From Cytophagales bacterium (GTDB lineage Bacteria; Bacteroidota; Bacteroidia; Cytophagales; 172606-1), in the NCBI GenBank assembly GCA_030446715.1, contig JAUJMU010000001.1, positions 124,001 through 188,000 on the forward strand: 64,000 bases of DNA, in the 5' to 3' direction. A model generated the notes under the pieces. That model was not told the origin of the DNA. It ran no database searches and saw only the letters and a program-made list of their open reading frames with translations. Positions within the stretch are counted from its first letter, which is position 1, and each line of letters opens with the position of its first letter. The translations under genes were made by a program, and so were the position numbers. This document shows, one piece after another, positions 63,918 to 64,000 of this stretch.

Positions 63918-64000
63918 AGGAAATCTGAACTTGCCGGTGCAGGTATATTTATCTTCTGGTGACTCAGGCAGAAGATGAATACACCTGCCTGTTTTCTCTT

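Noticed and set aside
1-64000. CRISPR array
   Set aside because: No regularly spaced repeats with unique spacers and no cas genes were seen.

Overview
The window looks like chromosome from a member of the Bacteroidota, most likely order Cytophagales. The reasons are type IX secretion (T9SS) sorting domains at the C-termini of large secreted proteins, a SusB-type GH97 glycosidase, DUF3667 and UMF1-family membrane proteins, many outer-membrane beta-barrels, a murC-ftsQ-ftsA-ftsZ block and a TAnnTTTG-type promoter. The housekeeping parts are GC-rich. Two blocks, about 15.4-18.5 kb and 28.4-35.1 kb, are visibly AT-rich and look acquired.

Layout. 0-3.7 kb: prophage remnant (partial structural gene, small genes, tail tape measure) and a small pair ending in a DUF2335 membrane protein, next to tRNA-Val. 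4.0-14 kb: broken UMF1 transporter, small ABC pair, periplasmic MTA/SAH nucleosidase with a purine permease, GAF/PAS sensor, a gene disrupted by a diverged tandem duplication, DUF3667, outer-membrane protein. 14.3-20.3 kb: accessory region with a Fic protein, a prokaryotic Argonaute (pAgo) operon with a transmembrane effector (both genes carry disabling changes), an ISAs1 element with a 10-bp target duplication, and an IS982-derived non-autonomous element. 20.3-28.2 kb: DMT transporter, porin, ftsZ-ftsA-ftsQ-murC, and a two-domain protein. 28.4-35.1 kb: candidate defence operon of DNA methyltransferase (frameshifted), sigma-70-like protein, small regulator-like protein, ImmA/IrrE protease, NurA nuclease and HerA ATPase, followed by a toxin-antitoxin-like pair. 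35.1-45.7 kb: topoisomerase IB, lipoproteins, glutamate dehydrogenase, phosphatidylserine decarboxylase, subtilase, GH97. 45.7-48.5 kb: decay zone with a Pycsar-effector-like gene truncated by an IS5 element, a frameshifted secreted protein, a cysteine hydrolase, and a beta-barrel gene cut by a MITE-like repeat. 48.6-64 kb: a 1783-residue T9SS subtilase, an Mla-type lipid transport operon, a CorC-type protein, secreted PA14/ricin-lectin proteins and an Arg/Gln-rich lipoprotein.

Two systems stand out. One is the catalytically dead pAgo with a membrane effector. The other is the operon joining methyltransferase, NurA and HerA to a sigma-like/regulator/protease module; I cannot match it to a named defence system. 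A second theme is gene breakage: about ten genes are interrupted by nonsense changes, indels (several in G/C runs), tandem duplications or insertions. Some may be real decay and some assembly error, and reads would decide.
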